From assembly GCF_021390245.1 (NCBI RefSeq), contig NZ_JAJUXH010000001.1, positions 496,001 through 560,000 of the forward strand: a stretch of 64,000 nt of DNA, given 5' to 3'. The notes below the pieces were generated by a model. That model was given only the letters and a program-made list of their open reading frames with translations, did not search any database and was not told the origin of the DNA. Shown piece by piece: positions 17,698 through 26,240 of the stretch. The DNA comes from Dyadobacter sp. CY323. Its GTDB lineage: Bacteria > Bacteroidota > Bacteroidia > Cytophagales > Spirosomataceae. Numbering within the stretch: position 1 is the first letter of the stretch; each line of letters begins with the position of its first letter. The position numbers and the translations under genes were made by a program.

Positions 17698-18249
17698 ATG
17701 AATCCGGGATTCGATCCAGAAGAAATTGCACAACTAAGACGGGAATGCAAAGCAGAGCGGGCAAATTTTATCCACGTCGAGGATGAATTTGAAGACGAGG
17801 AAGAAAACAACGAACATGCCCATGTTCAGTTTGTAGGTGTTTACAAGAACGCTGAGGTCATTTACGATGCGTTGATTTACACGCTGAGACTACATCATTC
17901 TACGCTGGTTTATGACGAAGCTTTGGAAAGATTGAAAAAGGAAATGCCTCACTACATCTCCCAGGACGAACGCCCCGAAAATTATACGATTAGTCCCGAA
18001 GATGAAGAGGATGCGGAAATGCTGCTCACGGAATTCATTGAAGAGATTGAAGAAAATGAGGAAATCACCGTCCGGGAACACGTTGAAACCGACGATAAAT
18101 TTGAATATGGAGTCGGCCTGGAAGTAGGGCTGAATAAAACCGAAATCACAGATAAGGTAATTGACGAATTTATAGCGGTTTTCAATGCAGGCCGAGTGCA
18201 GCTCGATCCGACCTTGTATTCGTTCACCGGAAGTGAGGAACAGGATTGA
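17698..18249 (+). CDS. Acidic hypothetical protein downstream of GSIII
   Basis: 183 residues from the ATG at 17698; an upstream TTG at 17677 is in frame but less likely. I do not recognise a family. The sequence is strongly acidic, with two Glu/Asp-rich stretches (F-E-D-E-E-E-N-N-E near 33-42, and a longer one around 107-135), and has no signal peptide, membrane segment or cysteine motif beyond one Cys. The part between (V-Y-K-N-A-E-V-I-Y-D-A-L-I-Y-T-L) looks folded and helical. It follows glnN by 38 bases and ends before a bidirectional terminator, so it is likely in the glnN transcript. A regulatory role is possible but there is no direct evidence. Confidence 0.75.
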   Translation: MNPGFDPEEIAQLRRECKAERANFIHVEDEFEDEEENNEHAHVQFVGVYKNAEVIYDALIYTLRLHHSTLVYDEALERLKKEMPHYISQDERPENYTISPEDEEDAEMLLTEFIEEIEENEEITVREHVETDDKFEYGVGLEVGLNKTEITDKVIDEFIAVFNAGRVQLDPTLYSFTGSEEQD

Positions 18250-18274
18250 GTTGAATCTCAAATGATATAGAAAC

Positions 18275-18302
18275 AAAAAAACCACCGGAAGGTGGTTTTT
18301 TT
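18275..18302. terminator. Bidirectional terminator between glnN operon and GSII gene
   Basis: ACCACC and GGTGGT pair around a GGAA loop, with an A run before and a T run after, so it can end transcripts from both converging units. Confidence 0.85.
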
Positions 18303-18327
18303 GTTGGTTTTATAATCAAATCTGCAA

Positions 18328-19338
18328 TTAGATAGCAGATTTAACAGTCTTGATAATGCGAGCTGCCACTTTGTAAGGATCAGCAGCAGAGTTTGGACGA
18401 CGATCTTCCAGGTATCCGTTCCATCCTTTTGCAGGAACCGTTACGGGGATACGGATAGAAGCACCGCGGTCAGAAACCCCGTAGCTGAAATCATGGATAG
18501 AAGCAGTTTCGTGCTTTCCAGTCAGACGCAGGTGGTTGTCGGCACCATATACTTCGATGTGCTCTTTTACAACCGGGCGGAAAGATTCGCAGATTTTGTC
18601 GAAAGTTTCTTTGCTGCCGGCAGTTCTCAAAGTTGAGTTTGAGAAGTTAGCATGCATTCCGCTACCGTTCCAGTCAAGCGCGCCAAGTGGCTTGCAGTGC
18701 CAGTTGATGGATACACCATATTTCTCTCCGATCCTTTCAAGAAGGTAACGGCCAAGCCAGATCTGGTCACCAGCTTCTTGCGCACCTTTTGCGAAGATCT
18801 GGAATTCCCACTGACCTGCTGCTACTTCTGCATTGATACCTTCTACGTTCAGGCCAGCTTCCAGGCAAGCATCGAGGTGTTCTTCCACGATGTCTCTTCC
18901 GTAGGCGTTAGCTGCTCCAACCGAGCAATAGTATGGGCCTTGTGGCGCCGGGTAACCATTTGCTGGGAAGCCTAGCGGTTTGTTTGTTTCATTATCCCAA
19001 AGGAAATATTCTTGCTCAAATCCGAACCAGAAATCGTTGTCGCCGTCTTCAATTGTAGCACGGCCATTTGATTCGTGTGGAGTTCCGTCTGCATTCAATA
19101 CCTCGCACATTACCAGATATCCATTCTTGCGCTGTGGATCTGTAATGATATAAACAGGTTTTAACAAACAGTCAGAAGAACCGCCCGGAGCCTGCTCAGT
19201 GGATGAACCATCAAACGACCACATTGCGCAATCTTCCAATTTTCCACTAAAATCGTTTTCAATTTTGGTTTTGCTGCGTAAACTTTGGGTCGGCTTGTAG
19301 CCATCTAACCAAATGTATTCCAGCTTGGATTTTGACAT
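18328..19338 (-). CDS. Glutamine synthetase type II (eukaryote-like)
   Basis: 336 residues, close to eukaryotic and rhizobial GSII rather than the 470-residue type I. Visible are the beta-grasp opening YIWLDGYKPTQSLRSKTK, W-S-F-D-G-S-S-T-E-Q-A, the metal site W-F-G-F-E-Q-E-Y-F-L, AEVAAGQWEFQ, and the ATP/glutamate site LDWNGSGMHANFSN followed by R-L-T-G-K-H-E-T. The reaction is ATP-dependent glutamine formation in the cytoplasm; type II enzymes are usually octamers or decamers and are not adenylylated. It converges on the glnN operon, giving two unrelated glutamine synthetases within 4 kb. The gene has a long AT-rich upstream region with a candidate promoter at 19411-19380. Confidence 0.95.
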   Translation of the reverse strand: MSKSKLEYIWLDGYKPTQSLRSKTKIENDFSGKLEDCAMWSFDGSSTEQAPGGSSDCLLKPVYIITDPQRKNGYLVMCEVLNADGTPHESNGRATIEDGDNDFWFGFEQEYFLWDNETNKPLGFPANGYPAPQGPYYCSVGAANAYGRDIVEEHLDACLEAGLNVEGINAEVAAGQWEFQIFAKGAQEAGDQIWLGRYLLERIGEKYGVSINWHCKPLGALDWNGSGMHANFSNSTLRTAGSKETFDKICESFRPVVKEHIEVYGADNHLRLTGKHETASIHDFSYGVSDRGASIRIPVTVPAKGWNGYLEDRRPNSAADPYKVAARIIKTVKSAI

Positions 19339-19729
19339 AATAGTACTAGATAAAGTGGTGACGAATTAATATAACGGCACAATATTAGTGCAAAAATGTA
19401 TTTCCCAAAAATAAAACATAATAAAAATTAACGTTCAGCAGAATAATATTGTGTCTGTGGTAGTATTGTCAGTAAAAAATGTATTTTTCTTATAAAATGG
19501 TTAAGGTTCAACTTTTGCCAAAAACGGATAAAAACGGTGTAATTAGTGAAAATCAGGTTTAAAAAATCACTATAACCATAAGTTTTCGTTTAATAATTCT
19601 ATAAAATGCGTTTTTCTGCAATTTGCATTATCCGGGGTGTAAATGCAGCAGGATTTTGAATTAATTGCAGTTTAATTCTATCTTGATTGACGCAAACGGT
19701 TTCGTTTGTCGAACTTATTTTTCATATCA
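19339..19729. other. AT-rich intergenic region between GSII and rsmE
   Basis: About 390 bases with no credible gene. It must hold the divergent promoters of the GSII gene and rsmE. For rsmE, TTCGTTTG at 19701-19708 is a one-mismatch -7 box, 22 bases before the start. I saw no clear operator repeat. Confidence 0.6.
19380..19411 (-). promoter_or_regulatory. Putative promoter of the GSII gene
   Basis: On the minus strand TTTTTG (19411-19406) is followed after 18 bases by TAATATTG (19387-19380), one mismatch from TAnnTTTG. The start codon is about 42 bases downstream. Confidence 0.4.
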
Positions 19730-20437
19730 ATGCATTTATTTTATCAGCCCGACGATCACCTTTTTGAACTGGATGAAGAAGAGGCCAGGCACACCTCCAA
19801 AGTTTTGAGATTGGGCACAGGCGATGTTATTCACGTCACGAACGGGAAGGGGAGGTTGCAGAAATGCATCCTTAATATGCAGGGTCGAAAAGTAGGTTAT
19901 GAGGTGGTCGAAACCACATTTATTGAGCCTAGAAAATTCCAGGTAGCCATTGCGGTTGCTCCCACCCGCAAGGCCGAGCGAAATGAATGGATGGTTGAGA
20001 AAATGACGGAGATCGGGGTGGAGCGGATTGATTTTCTGGTTACCGAACACACAAATACAGATACCATTAACCGGGTCGTAAATCTTGGCAGGTTAAACCG
20101 GATTGCCGCCGCCGCGATGAAACAATCCCAGCAATTTTATAAGCCGGAGATCACAGTGAATAATAAGTATGTTCCGTTTATAAAAAACGCGCCCGAAAGT
20201 GTTAAATTGATTGCTTATGTTCCGGACCATAACCGGGTGGAACATGTTTTTAATCAGGTTAAAAAAGGCAGCAGTACTTTGTTGCTGATCGGCCCCGAGG
20301 GAGACTTTAGTGAGAAGGAAGTAACGACCGCATTCGAGCATGGTTTCACGTCTGTTTCACTGGGTCCGACCAGGTTACGAACAGAAACTGCCGCGGTTGC
20401 AGGTTGCCACGCGATCAATCTGGCGCAAATAATTTAA
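19730..20437 (+). CDS. rsmE: 16S rRNA (uracil-1498-N3)-methyltransferase RsmE
   Basis: 235 residues from the ATG at 19730; the protein then begins M-H-L-F-Y-Q-P as RsmE homologues do, so the in-frame TTG at 19706 is rejected. The N-terminal PUA-like domain (EEEARHTSKVLRL, HVTNGKG) and the C-terminal SPOUT methyltransferase domain are both visible, with the knot motifs LLLIGPEGDFSEKE and SLGPTRLRTETA that bind S-adenosylmethionine. The enzyme methylates U1498 of 16S rRNA. The DUF4159 gene starts 15 bases after its stop, so both may be co-transcribed. Confidence 0.95.
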   Translation: MHLFYQPDDHLFELDEEEARHTSKVLRLGTGDVIHVTNGKGRLQKCILNMQGRKVGYEVVETTFIEPRKFQVAIAVAPTRKAERNEWMVEKMTEIGVERIDFLVTEHTNTDTINRVVNLGRLNRIAAAAMKQSQQFYKPEITVNNKYVPFIKNAPESVKLIAYVPDHNRVEHVFNQVKKGSSTLLLIGPEGDFSEKEVTTAFEHGFTSVSLGPTRLRTETAAVAGCHAINLAQII

Positions 20438-20451
20438 ACATCATCTTGAAC

Positions 20452-21123
20452 ATGCCCCGAATTTATTTGAGTTTCCGGATTTTCATATTAGTACTTCTAG
20501 GTGCGGCAGGCGGTGTTTACGGACAATCTTCGCTTAAAATCGCAAAGTTGAAATATGGCGGCGGGGGCGATTGGTACGCAAACAAGACATCCTTGCCAAA
20601 CCTGATCAAGTTCTGTAACACAGAGTTGAAAATGAATATCAACCCGGCTGAGGATGTGGTGGAAGTGGGTAGCCCGGATATTTTTACCTATCCTTTTGTA
20701 CACATGACAGGCCACGGAAATGTGGTGTTCACTGATGCCGAGGCGCAAAACCTGAGGAATTATTTACTCTCAGGGGGATTTTTACATGTGGACGATAACT
20801 ATGGGCTTGATCAGTTTATCCGCAGGGAAATGAAAAAAGTTTTTCCTGAACTCACTTTCGTCGAACTGCCATTTGACCATCAGATTTACCGTGTTAAATA
20901 CGTGTTTCCGGAAGGGCTGCCCAAAGTTCACGAGCACGATGGCAAGCAGCCGCAAGGTTTCGGTTTGATCTGGCAGGGGCGGCTGGTTTGTTACTATAGT
21001 TACGAAACCGACCTTGGAAACGGATGGGAAGATCAGAGTGTTTACAATGATCCAGAAGAGATGAGAAGGAAGGCATTACAAATGGGTGCCAATTTGCTTA
21101 GCTATGCGTTTATGATCCAGTAA
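20452..21123 (+). CDS. DUF4159 domain secreted protein
   Basis: 223 residues from the ATG at 20452, giving a clear signal peptide (FRIFILVLLGAAGGVYGQ) cut before the mature start. The mature part has the hallmarks of DUF4159: LKYGGGGDWYANKTSLPNL, V-H-M-T-G-H-G-N, a G-G-F-L-H-V-D-D-N-Y-G-L-D segment and late G-L-I-W-Q-G-R-L-V-C-Y-Y-S. The domain has a ThuA/glutamine-amidotransferase-like pattern, but its role is not known to me. It lies 15 bases after rsmE and is common in Bacteroidota and Planctomycetes. Periplasmic location is predicted. Confidence 0.85.
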   Translation: MPRIYLSFRIFILVLLGAAGGVYGQSSLKIAKLKYGGGGDWYANKTSLPNLIKFCNTELKMNINPAEDVVEVGSPDIFTYPFVHMTGHGNVVFTDAEAQNLRNYLLSGGFLHVDDNYGLDQFIRREMKKVFPELTFVELPFDHQIYRVKYVFPEGLPKVHEHDGKQPQGFGLIWQGRLVCYYSYETDLGNGWEDQSVYNDPEEMRRKALQMGANLLSYAFMIQ

Positions 21124-21214
21124 TGCGGTATTTGCGTATATATGTGAAAATTTCGCTATTTAAATATCTTCTAAATTTGGGTTATCAAGTTTCGGATTTC
21201 TAAGCTTTCGAGCT

Positions 21215-21222
21215 TACTTTTG
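21215..21222 (+). promoter_or_regulatory. Putative -7 element of the desaturase gene
   Basis: TACTTTTG matches TAnnTTTG exactly, 33 bases before the start codon; the -33 part (TTTC near 21190-21193) is weak. Confidence 0.4.
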
Positions 21223-21255
21223 TACAAATTATTTTATTAAAATTTACCACGTTCC

Positions 21256-22002
21256 ATGTATATTGTTCTCATTGTATTTTTAGTACATTGGTATTTATCT
21301 TTATTCTGTCAAACCTTTTTCCTGCACCGCTATTCTGCTCATAAGATGTTCATAATGAGCAAGCCATGGGAGAGGTTCTTTTATTTGCTTACTTATCTTT
21401 CGCAGGGATCTTCTTATTTGAGCCCCCGTGCATATGCAATCCTTCACCGGATGCACCACGCTTTCAGCGACACCGAGAAGGATCCGCATTCTCCGCATCA
21501 TACCAAAAACGTCTTCACGATGATGTGGGAAACCAAGAATATTTATAATGCCGTGTTGAGTCGCAAGAGAGCGATAGAGACCCGCTTCGAGCGCAACTAT
21601 CCGGAATGGAATTTCGTAGAAAAACTGGGTGATTCGTGGGTTTCGAGAGTAGGTTGGGGACTACTGTACATTGCATTCTATGTGCTGGCGTACGTTTACC
21701 TCGATATGCACTGGGTTTTCTTCTTCTTATTGCCAATCCATTTGTTAATGGGCCCGATCCATGGTGCAATTGTAAACTGGAGCGGACACAAATACGGATA
21801 TCAGAATTTCGACAACTCTGACAAATCTAAAAATTCCCTGATATTCGACTTTTTGATGATGGGGGAGCTTTTTCAGAATAATCACCATAAAAGGCCCAAT
21901 TCAATCAACTTCGGTTCAAGATGGTACGAGGTTGATCCCACCTACCCGGTAATCAAGCTGCTGAATAAGTTGAAGATTATTGAGATACGGAAGAAGGTTT
22001 AA
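21256..22002 (+). CDS. Acyl-CoA desaturase / membrane fatty acid desaturase
   Basis: 248 residues. The three histidine boxes of the integral-membrane desaturase family are visible: HRYSAH at 24-29, HRMHH at 64-68 and QNNHH near 210. Hydrophobic segments lie at 1-20, around 125-155, and between. The enzyme would insert a cis double bond in an acyl chain with oxygen and a di-iron site at the inner membrane. It is shorter than the stearoyl-CoA type (about 300), as in many Cytophagales forms. It is followed by a long palindromic repeat that may act as its terminator. The electron donor is not encoded next to it. Confidence 0.85.
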   Translation: MYIVLIVFLVHWYLSLFCQTFFLHRYSAHKMFIMSKPWERFFYLLTYLSQGSSYLSPRAYAILHRMHHAFSDTEKDPHSPHHTKNVFTMMWETKNIYNAVLSRKRAIETRFERNYPEWNFVEKLGDSWVSRVGWGLLYIAFYVLAYVYLDMHWVFFFLLPIHLLMGPIHGAIVNWSGHKYGYQNFDNSDKSKNSLIFDFLMMGELFQNNHHKRPNSINFGSRWYEVDPTYPVIKLLNKLKIIEIRKKV

Positions 22003-22026
22003 CAAGGCATAGGCCTTGTTAATGAG

Positions 22027-22093
22027 AGCCCTTCGACTGCGCTCAGGATGACAACCACCTTTGTCACCCTGAGCGCAGTCGAAGGGCTTTTTA
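22027..22093. repeat. 28-bp inverted repeat (CCTTCGACTGCGCTCAGG family), terminator-like
   Basis: Arms 22027-22054 and 22061-22088 pair almost fully around CCACCT and are followed by a T run, so the hairpin may end the desaturase transcript. A degenerate relative occurs at 28741-28811. A partial copy, CAGTCGAAGG, follows at 22094-22103. Confidence 0.8.
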
Positions 22094-22144
22094 CAGTCGA
22101 AGGCTTTTTACGTTTGAAGCTTTACAGGTTGAAAGCTACCCCCT

Positions 22145-22183
22145 AAAAAACTTTGGCAGACGTGAAAAACGCCTGCCAAGTTT
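22145..22183 (-). terminator. Terminator of the E2-nucleotidase-two-component operon
   Basis: On the minus strand AAACTTGGCAG pairs with CTGCCAAAGTTT (one bulged base) and a run of T follows. It lies about 120 bases downstream of the histidine kinase stop codon. Confidence 0.65.
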
Positions 22184-22300
22184 GCTTATTAACACCACAA
22201 AAAATGAAATCTATTTGAAGAGTCGCTGACTTCTCTGTTGCGACAATACAAATAAATCATGTAATACTTAAAATGGCGTTAATATCAAGTTAAAATTTGC

Positions 22301-23683
22301 TTAGAGTCGCGAGAAATTGATCCGGAATGTAGTGCCTTTGGGAATATTTGATTGAATGACAATATTCCCATTATGCAGCTTCACAATCCGCTCCACGAGC
22401 GATAGTCCAATTCCATATCCTTTGATGCTCGCCGTGTTATCACTTCTGTAAAACGGCTGGAAAACCAGGCTCTGATCGTCCTTCGGAATGCCTTTCCCAT
22501 TGTCCGAAAAAGCCAGAGATAACTGCCCGCGTGTCGGGTGCAGGCTCACACTCACCAAATGATCATCCGAAAATTTGCATGCATTGTCCATCAGGTTCAG
22601 AAATGCAGTTTTCAGCAGTGTAGAGTTGCCGATAAGTTCCAGCCAGGTATCGTCTTCGGGCAGCTCGTCAAAATTCAATAGTATGTTATAGGTAGGATTT
22701 GCGACGGCCAGGTTTTGTCGGCAGTCCAGCAGTAGCTCGTCTACACGGACTGTCTCTGTCAGTAGATCGCGCTGGTCTTCGCTCACTTTCGCAAGTTCGA
22801 GCAGTGTATTCGATAGCTGCGCAAGTTCCTCGATGTCTTCCAGCACCGATCGTATCGTTACCTGATAATCCGCCGTATTTCGTTCTTTCAACATGCTGAC
22901 TTCCAGTTGCGAACGAATTTTGGTCAATGGGTTTTTTAGTTCGTGCGAGACATTTGCAACAAATATTTTCTGCATTTGAAACGCAGTCTCTATCCGGTCG
23001 AGCAGCTTGTTGAATGTGGTAGTAAGCCGGCCAATTTCATCTTTCTGATTGGGTACTTCCAGCCGGGTATCGAGCTTTTGAGGTAAGATTCCTTCCACTT
23101 CATTCATCACCTTTGAAATGGGACGTAATGCACGTTTTGAAAAAATCCATCCAACGATCGCAACGATAAGTGTTACGATGAAAAACAGCACCGTAAGAAG
23201 TGCACTGAGATTTGAAAGGTTGGCCTGGCCATACAAATCCTTGGCACCCAGCATGACCACCGCGCGGTTAAACGGGTATTTATAATACAACCCGACAACC
23301 TTATAATCACCATCCTGATACCGGATCTGCCCGGATTTACGGATTTCATCCAGCCAGTAATTGGATACGTGTAATGCCTTGATTTGCGGCGTAGTGGTAT
23401 TACTGTAAATCAGCCGGTTTTTTTCGTCGAAAATAAAGATGTTTTCGTCGTAGATCAGGTCTCGGTTGGTTTCATCAAGTGCTTTTAGCACCTCTGAATT
23501 GATGAGCGGAACCTGTACTTTGAGAAGCAGCTCGGCCTGTGATTTGGCTTTTGATCTCAGCCGGTCGTAAAAATCTTCGGTGACGTTGGAGTAGGAAAAA
23601 AAATAGATCGCAAGAAACGTAATCAGAAGAATACCGCTAACCAACAAGGAAAACTGGACCGTAAGCCTGGTGCGGATTTGCAT
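22301..23683 (-). CDS. Sensor histidine kinase (CusS/ArlS-like)
   Basis: 460 residues. A first membrane segment lies at about 10-30 and a second at about 165-185, flanking a periplasmic sensor region, then a HAMP domain, a HisKA domain with phosphoacceptor His247 in V-S-H-E-L-K-N-P-L, and a HATPase_c domain with N, G1 (D-N-G-K-G-I-P) and G2 (G-Y-G-I-G-L-S-L-V) boxes. It is the last gene of a four-gene minus-strand run, 3 bases after the OmpR-type regulator that is surely its partner. The architecture is that of kinases for metal or envelope stress, but the signal is unknown. Confidence 0.92.
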   Translation of the reverse strand: MQIRTRLTVQFSLLVSGILLITFLAIYFFSYSNVTEDFYDRLRSKAKSQAELLLKVQVPLINSEVLKALDETNRDLIYDENIFIFDEKNRLIYSNTTTPQIKALHVSNYWLDEIRKSGQIRYQDGDYKVVGLYYKYPFNRAVVMLGAKDLYGQANLSNLSALLTVLFFIVTLIVAIVGWIFSKRALRPISKVMNEVEGILPQKLDTRLEVPNQKDEIGRLTTTFNKLLDRIETAFQMQKIFVANVSHELKNPLTKIRSQLEVSMLKERNTADYQVTIRSVLEDIEELAQLSNTLLELAKVSEDQRDLLTETVRVDELLLDCRQNLAVANPTYNILLNFDELPEDDTWLELIGNSTLLKTAFLNLMDNACKFSDDHLVSVSLHPTRGQLSLAFSDNGKGIPKDDQSLVFQPFYRSDNTASIKGYGIGLSLVERIVKLHNGNIVIQSNIPKGTTFRINFSRL

Positions 23684-23686
23684 AAC

Positions 23687-24364
23687 TTATTCAACTTTAA
23701 GTACATAACCCATTCCAAACAAAGTATGTATCAGTTTGACAGGATAATCCTTATCAATTTTTTTACGCAGATAATTTACATACACTTCGATGACATTAGT
23801 GCCGGTGTCAAATCCAATGTCCCAAACCTGCTCAGCGATTTCAACCTTAGAAATTACACGTCCCTGATTTCGGATCAGATACACCAGCAGATTAAACTCC
23901 CGGGCCGTAAGGTTTATTTTATTCCCGGAGCGATGCACCGTTTTTGCGTCCAATGAGACTTCCAGATCAGCAAATTTGAGTACCTGGGCCGTATGTGAAA
24001 TGGTCGCGCCCCGTTTTGTCAACGCTCGTACGCGCGCTAATAACTCCTTGAATTCGAAAGGCTTAACAAGATAGTCGTCGGCGCCTGCGTCCAGGCCGGT
24101 CACTTTATCGTCGGTCGTGCCCAGAGCAGTGAGCATAAGGATCGGCGTTTCGTCGCCCCAGTTCCGAATTTCGCGGCAAAGCTCGATCCCATTGATGCCG
24201 GGAATGATGATGTCACTGATAATGAGTTGGTACGTATTATTCTTCGCCAGCTGTTTTCCGATTAACCCATCGTAGGCAATATCCACTTCGTAACCATTTT
24301 CTTCCAGGCCCTGTTTAATGGACTGCAATGTTTTCGGTTCGTCTTCAATGAGTAGTAGTTTCAT
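23687..24364 (-). CDS. OmpR/PhoB-family response regulator
   Basis: 225 residues: receiver domain with the acidic pocket E7-D8, phosphoacceptor Asp51 and conserved Lys101, followed by a winged-helix trans_reg_C DNA-binding domain (A-R-E-F-N-L-L-V-Y-L, VYVNYLRKKID). Phosphorylated by the adjacent kinase, it should control transcription of unknown targets. The start overlaps the stop of the deoxyribonucleotidase gene by four bases (ATGA), so translation is coupled; that tie between a two-component system and a nucleotidase is unusual. Confidence 0.94.
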   Translation of the reverse strand: MKLLLIEDEPKTLQSIKQGLEENGYEVDIAYDGLIGKQLAKNNTYQLIISDIIIPGINGIELCREIRNWGDETPILMLTALGTTDDKVTGLDAGADDYLVKPFEFKELLARVRALTKRGATISHTAQVLKFADLEVSLDAKTVHRSGNKINLTAREFNLLVYLIRNQGRVISKVEIAEQVWDIGFDTGTNVIEVYVNYLRKKIDKDYPVKLIHTLFGMGYVLKVE

Positions 24365-24894
24365 TTGATGGGTAAGAAGAGCTCGGAGACTTCGTTCCAG
24401 TTGGAAACCCGTTTGTAAGCTGTTTCTTTTAAGTTATGAGGGGCGGAGAACAAAATGCCCTGCCCTTTAAATGCGACCAGATTTCTTACATGGTCATCAA
24501 GCAAATAATCAGACTGGATAATGCTTTTGTAGCCACAAAAAACAATGTTTGTCCAGGGAATAAAAGGAAAGAATTTTTTGAGCCAGTCGAATTTGTCTTT
24601 AAATGACGTCGGAAACTCCATACAGGCGGTCGCGACAAACAATTCATAGTATTTTGAAAGCTTATAAACCGTTTCCTGAGCCCCGTCCATTACGTTAATA
24701 TCTGCGAAAAAGCCGGGGGAATCAATAATCTTGTTCAGTTTCGTGAGCTGTTTTGGATGCAAAAGCTCGCGTAATGATTTGGAATTCAAATCCTTTTCAT
24801 TCAATGTGGTTTCAAAGTCGCTGAGAATGATGCTAACCAGCTTTTCGTGCGTGTTTGCCAGTACATCGTCCATATCCAAAGTAAGTCTCAGCAT
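24361..24894 (-). CDS. 5'(3')-deoxyribonucleotidase-like HAD phosphatase
   Basis: 177 residues. The HAD motif I D-M-D-D-V-L-A at 7-13 supplies the nucleophile Asp7 and the acid Asp9; motif II is in L-F-V-A-T-A-C-M, and the later D-Y-L-L-D-D-H sequence is the motif IV acidic pair. This matches the NT5C family that dephosphorylates deoxynucleoside monophosphates and so tunes dNTP pools. The start codon shares one base with the stop of the E2 gene (TGATG) and the end overlaps the response regulator start, so the four genes form one tight operon. Confidence 0.85.
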   Translation of the reverse strand: MLRLTLDMDDVLANTHEKLVSIILSDFETTLNEKDLNSKSLRELLHPKQLTKLNKIIDSPGFFADINVMDGAQETVYKLSKYYELFVATACMEFPTSFKDKFDWLKKFFPFIPWTNIVFCGYKSIIQSDYLLDDHVRNLVAFKGQGILFSAPHNLKETAYKRVSNWNEVSELFLPIK

Positions 24895-26174
24895 CAGATC
24901 AGGGTTCTGTGAACGTCGAAATTTTCCAGATTATCGTTGACCCTTTTCAGGAACATTCCTCCCAGCGAACCATCCACCACGCGGTGGTCGTACGAATGCG
25001 AAATAAACATCATACTCCGGATCCCGAGAAGGTCGCCTTGCGGGGTTTCAATCACGGCCGGCTTCTTTTTTATCGCTCCGAAAGCCATAATCGCGACTTG
25101 CGGCTGAACGATGATAGGCGTTCCCATTAAGTTCGCAAATGCACCGATGTTTGAAATGGTGTACGTGCCGCCAGACAGGTCATCCGCTTTCAGTTTATTC
25201 TCCCGGGCTCGTTTAGCGAGTTCGTTCACTTTTCTAGCGAGGCCGGGCAAATCGTACTGGTCGGCGTGATGGATGACCGGAACAATGAGATTCCCATCGG
25301 GCAAAGCCACCGCCATTCCGATATTGATGTCTTTCTTTTTGATAATCTTATCACCATCCACCGAAATATTGATCATCGGAAAATCTTTAATGGCCTTCAC
25401 CACCGCCTCGATCAGGATTGGCGTAAATGTGATGCTGTCACCACTTTTTTTGCGGTATTCATTTTTTACACTTTCGCGCCAGTTCACAACCGGCGTCATA
25501 TCGGTTTCAATAAAAGATGTAACGTGTGCCGAAATTCTCCGTGATTCCACCATGCGCTGCGCAATCATTTTGCGCATGCGGTCCATTTCGATGATCTCAT
25601 TGCTGCCATTCAGTGAGGTGGCGACCGGCAAAATGGGACTTACCGTTTTACGATTACTCAGGAATGATAATATGTCATTTTTAGTAACCCGATTTTCGGA
25701 CCCGGTTCCAGGGATTGAGCCTAATTCGCTGGTACTGATGTTCTCTTCTTTGGCGATGCTGAGTACAAGTGGTGAATAAAAGGTGCTGTTTCCGCTGGTA
25801 TCAAATTTCGCGTCAGCCTTTTTGCTTACAGCTTCGTGATAATCTTTTTCGAGAACGGCTGCTGTTTCGGCCACTTCCAAAACTTCTTCCAATGGTTCTT
25901 CCGGCGTCGGACGTGTATCCACATATTCGCCGTCACCCACTTCTATATTAGCAACTACACTGCCAATTGCGACCACGTCACCCTCTTTTACAAGCCATTC
26001 GGCTATTTTGCCGGAGTAGGGGCAGGGAACTTCCGTGTCGACTTTGTCGGTAGCCACCTCCAGAACAGAATCATCGATCCCCACGGGATCACCTGCTTTT
26101 TTGAGCAAATGCAGGACCGTGCATTCCATGATACTTTCGCCCATCGGAGGCATTACCATTTTCACTATTTTCAT
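24894..26174 (-). CDS. 2-oxo acid dehydrogenase E2 (dihydrolipoamide acyltransferase)
   Basis: 426 residues: one N-terminal lipoyl domain with the lipoylated Lys44 in T-D-K-V-D-T, a flexible linker, a peripheral-subunit-binding domain (F-Y-S-P-L-V-L-S-I-A-K-E...NDILSFL at about 130-175), and a C-terminal catalytic acyltransferase domain ending with H-x3-D (SHSYDHRVVDGSLG). It transfers an acyl group from lipoamide to CoA within a pyruvate or branched-chain 2-oxoacid dehydrogenase complex; the sequence resembles the branched-chain type. No E1 or E3 gene is beside it; it is the first gene of an operon with a nucleotidase and a two-component system. Confidence 0.92.
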   Translation of the reverse strand: MKIVKMVMPPMGESIMECTVLHLLKKAGDPVGIDDSVLEVATDKVDTEVPCPYSGKIAEWLVKEGDVVAIGSVVANIEVGDGEYVDTRPTPEEPLEEVLEVAETAAVLEKDYHEAVSKKADAKFDTSGNSTFYSPLVLSIAKEENISTSELGSIPGTGSENRVTKNDILSFLSNRKTVSPILPVATSLNGSNEIIEMDRMRKMIAQRMVESRRISAHVTSFIETDMTPVVNWRESVKNEYRKKSGDSITFTPILIEAVVKAIKDFPMINISVDGDKIIKKKDINIGMAVALPDGNLIVPVIHHADQYDLPGLARKVNELAKRARENKLKADDLSGGTYTISNIGAFANLMGTPIIVQPQVAIMAFGAIKKKPAVIETPQGDLLGIRSMMFISHSYDHRVVDGSLGGMFLKRVNDNLENFDVHRTLI

Positions 26175-26240
26175 AAATGCTATTTTTCGAGGGCAACTTC
26201 CAAAAAGCAGCTGCTTGAATGATATAACGATGTTAGTCTT

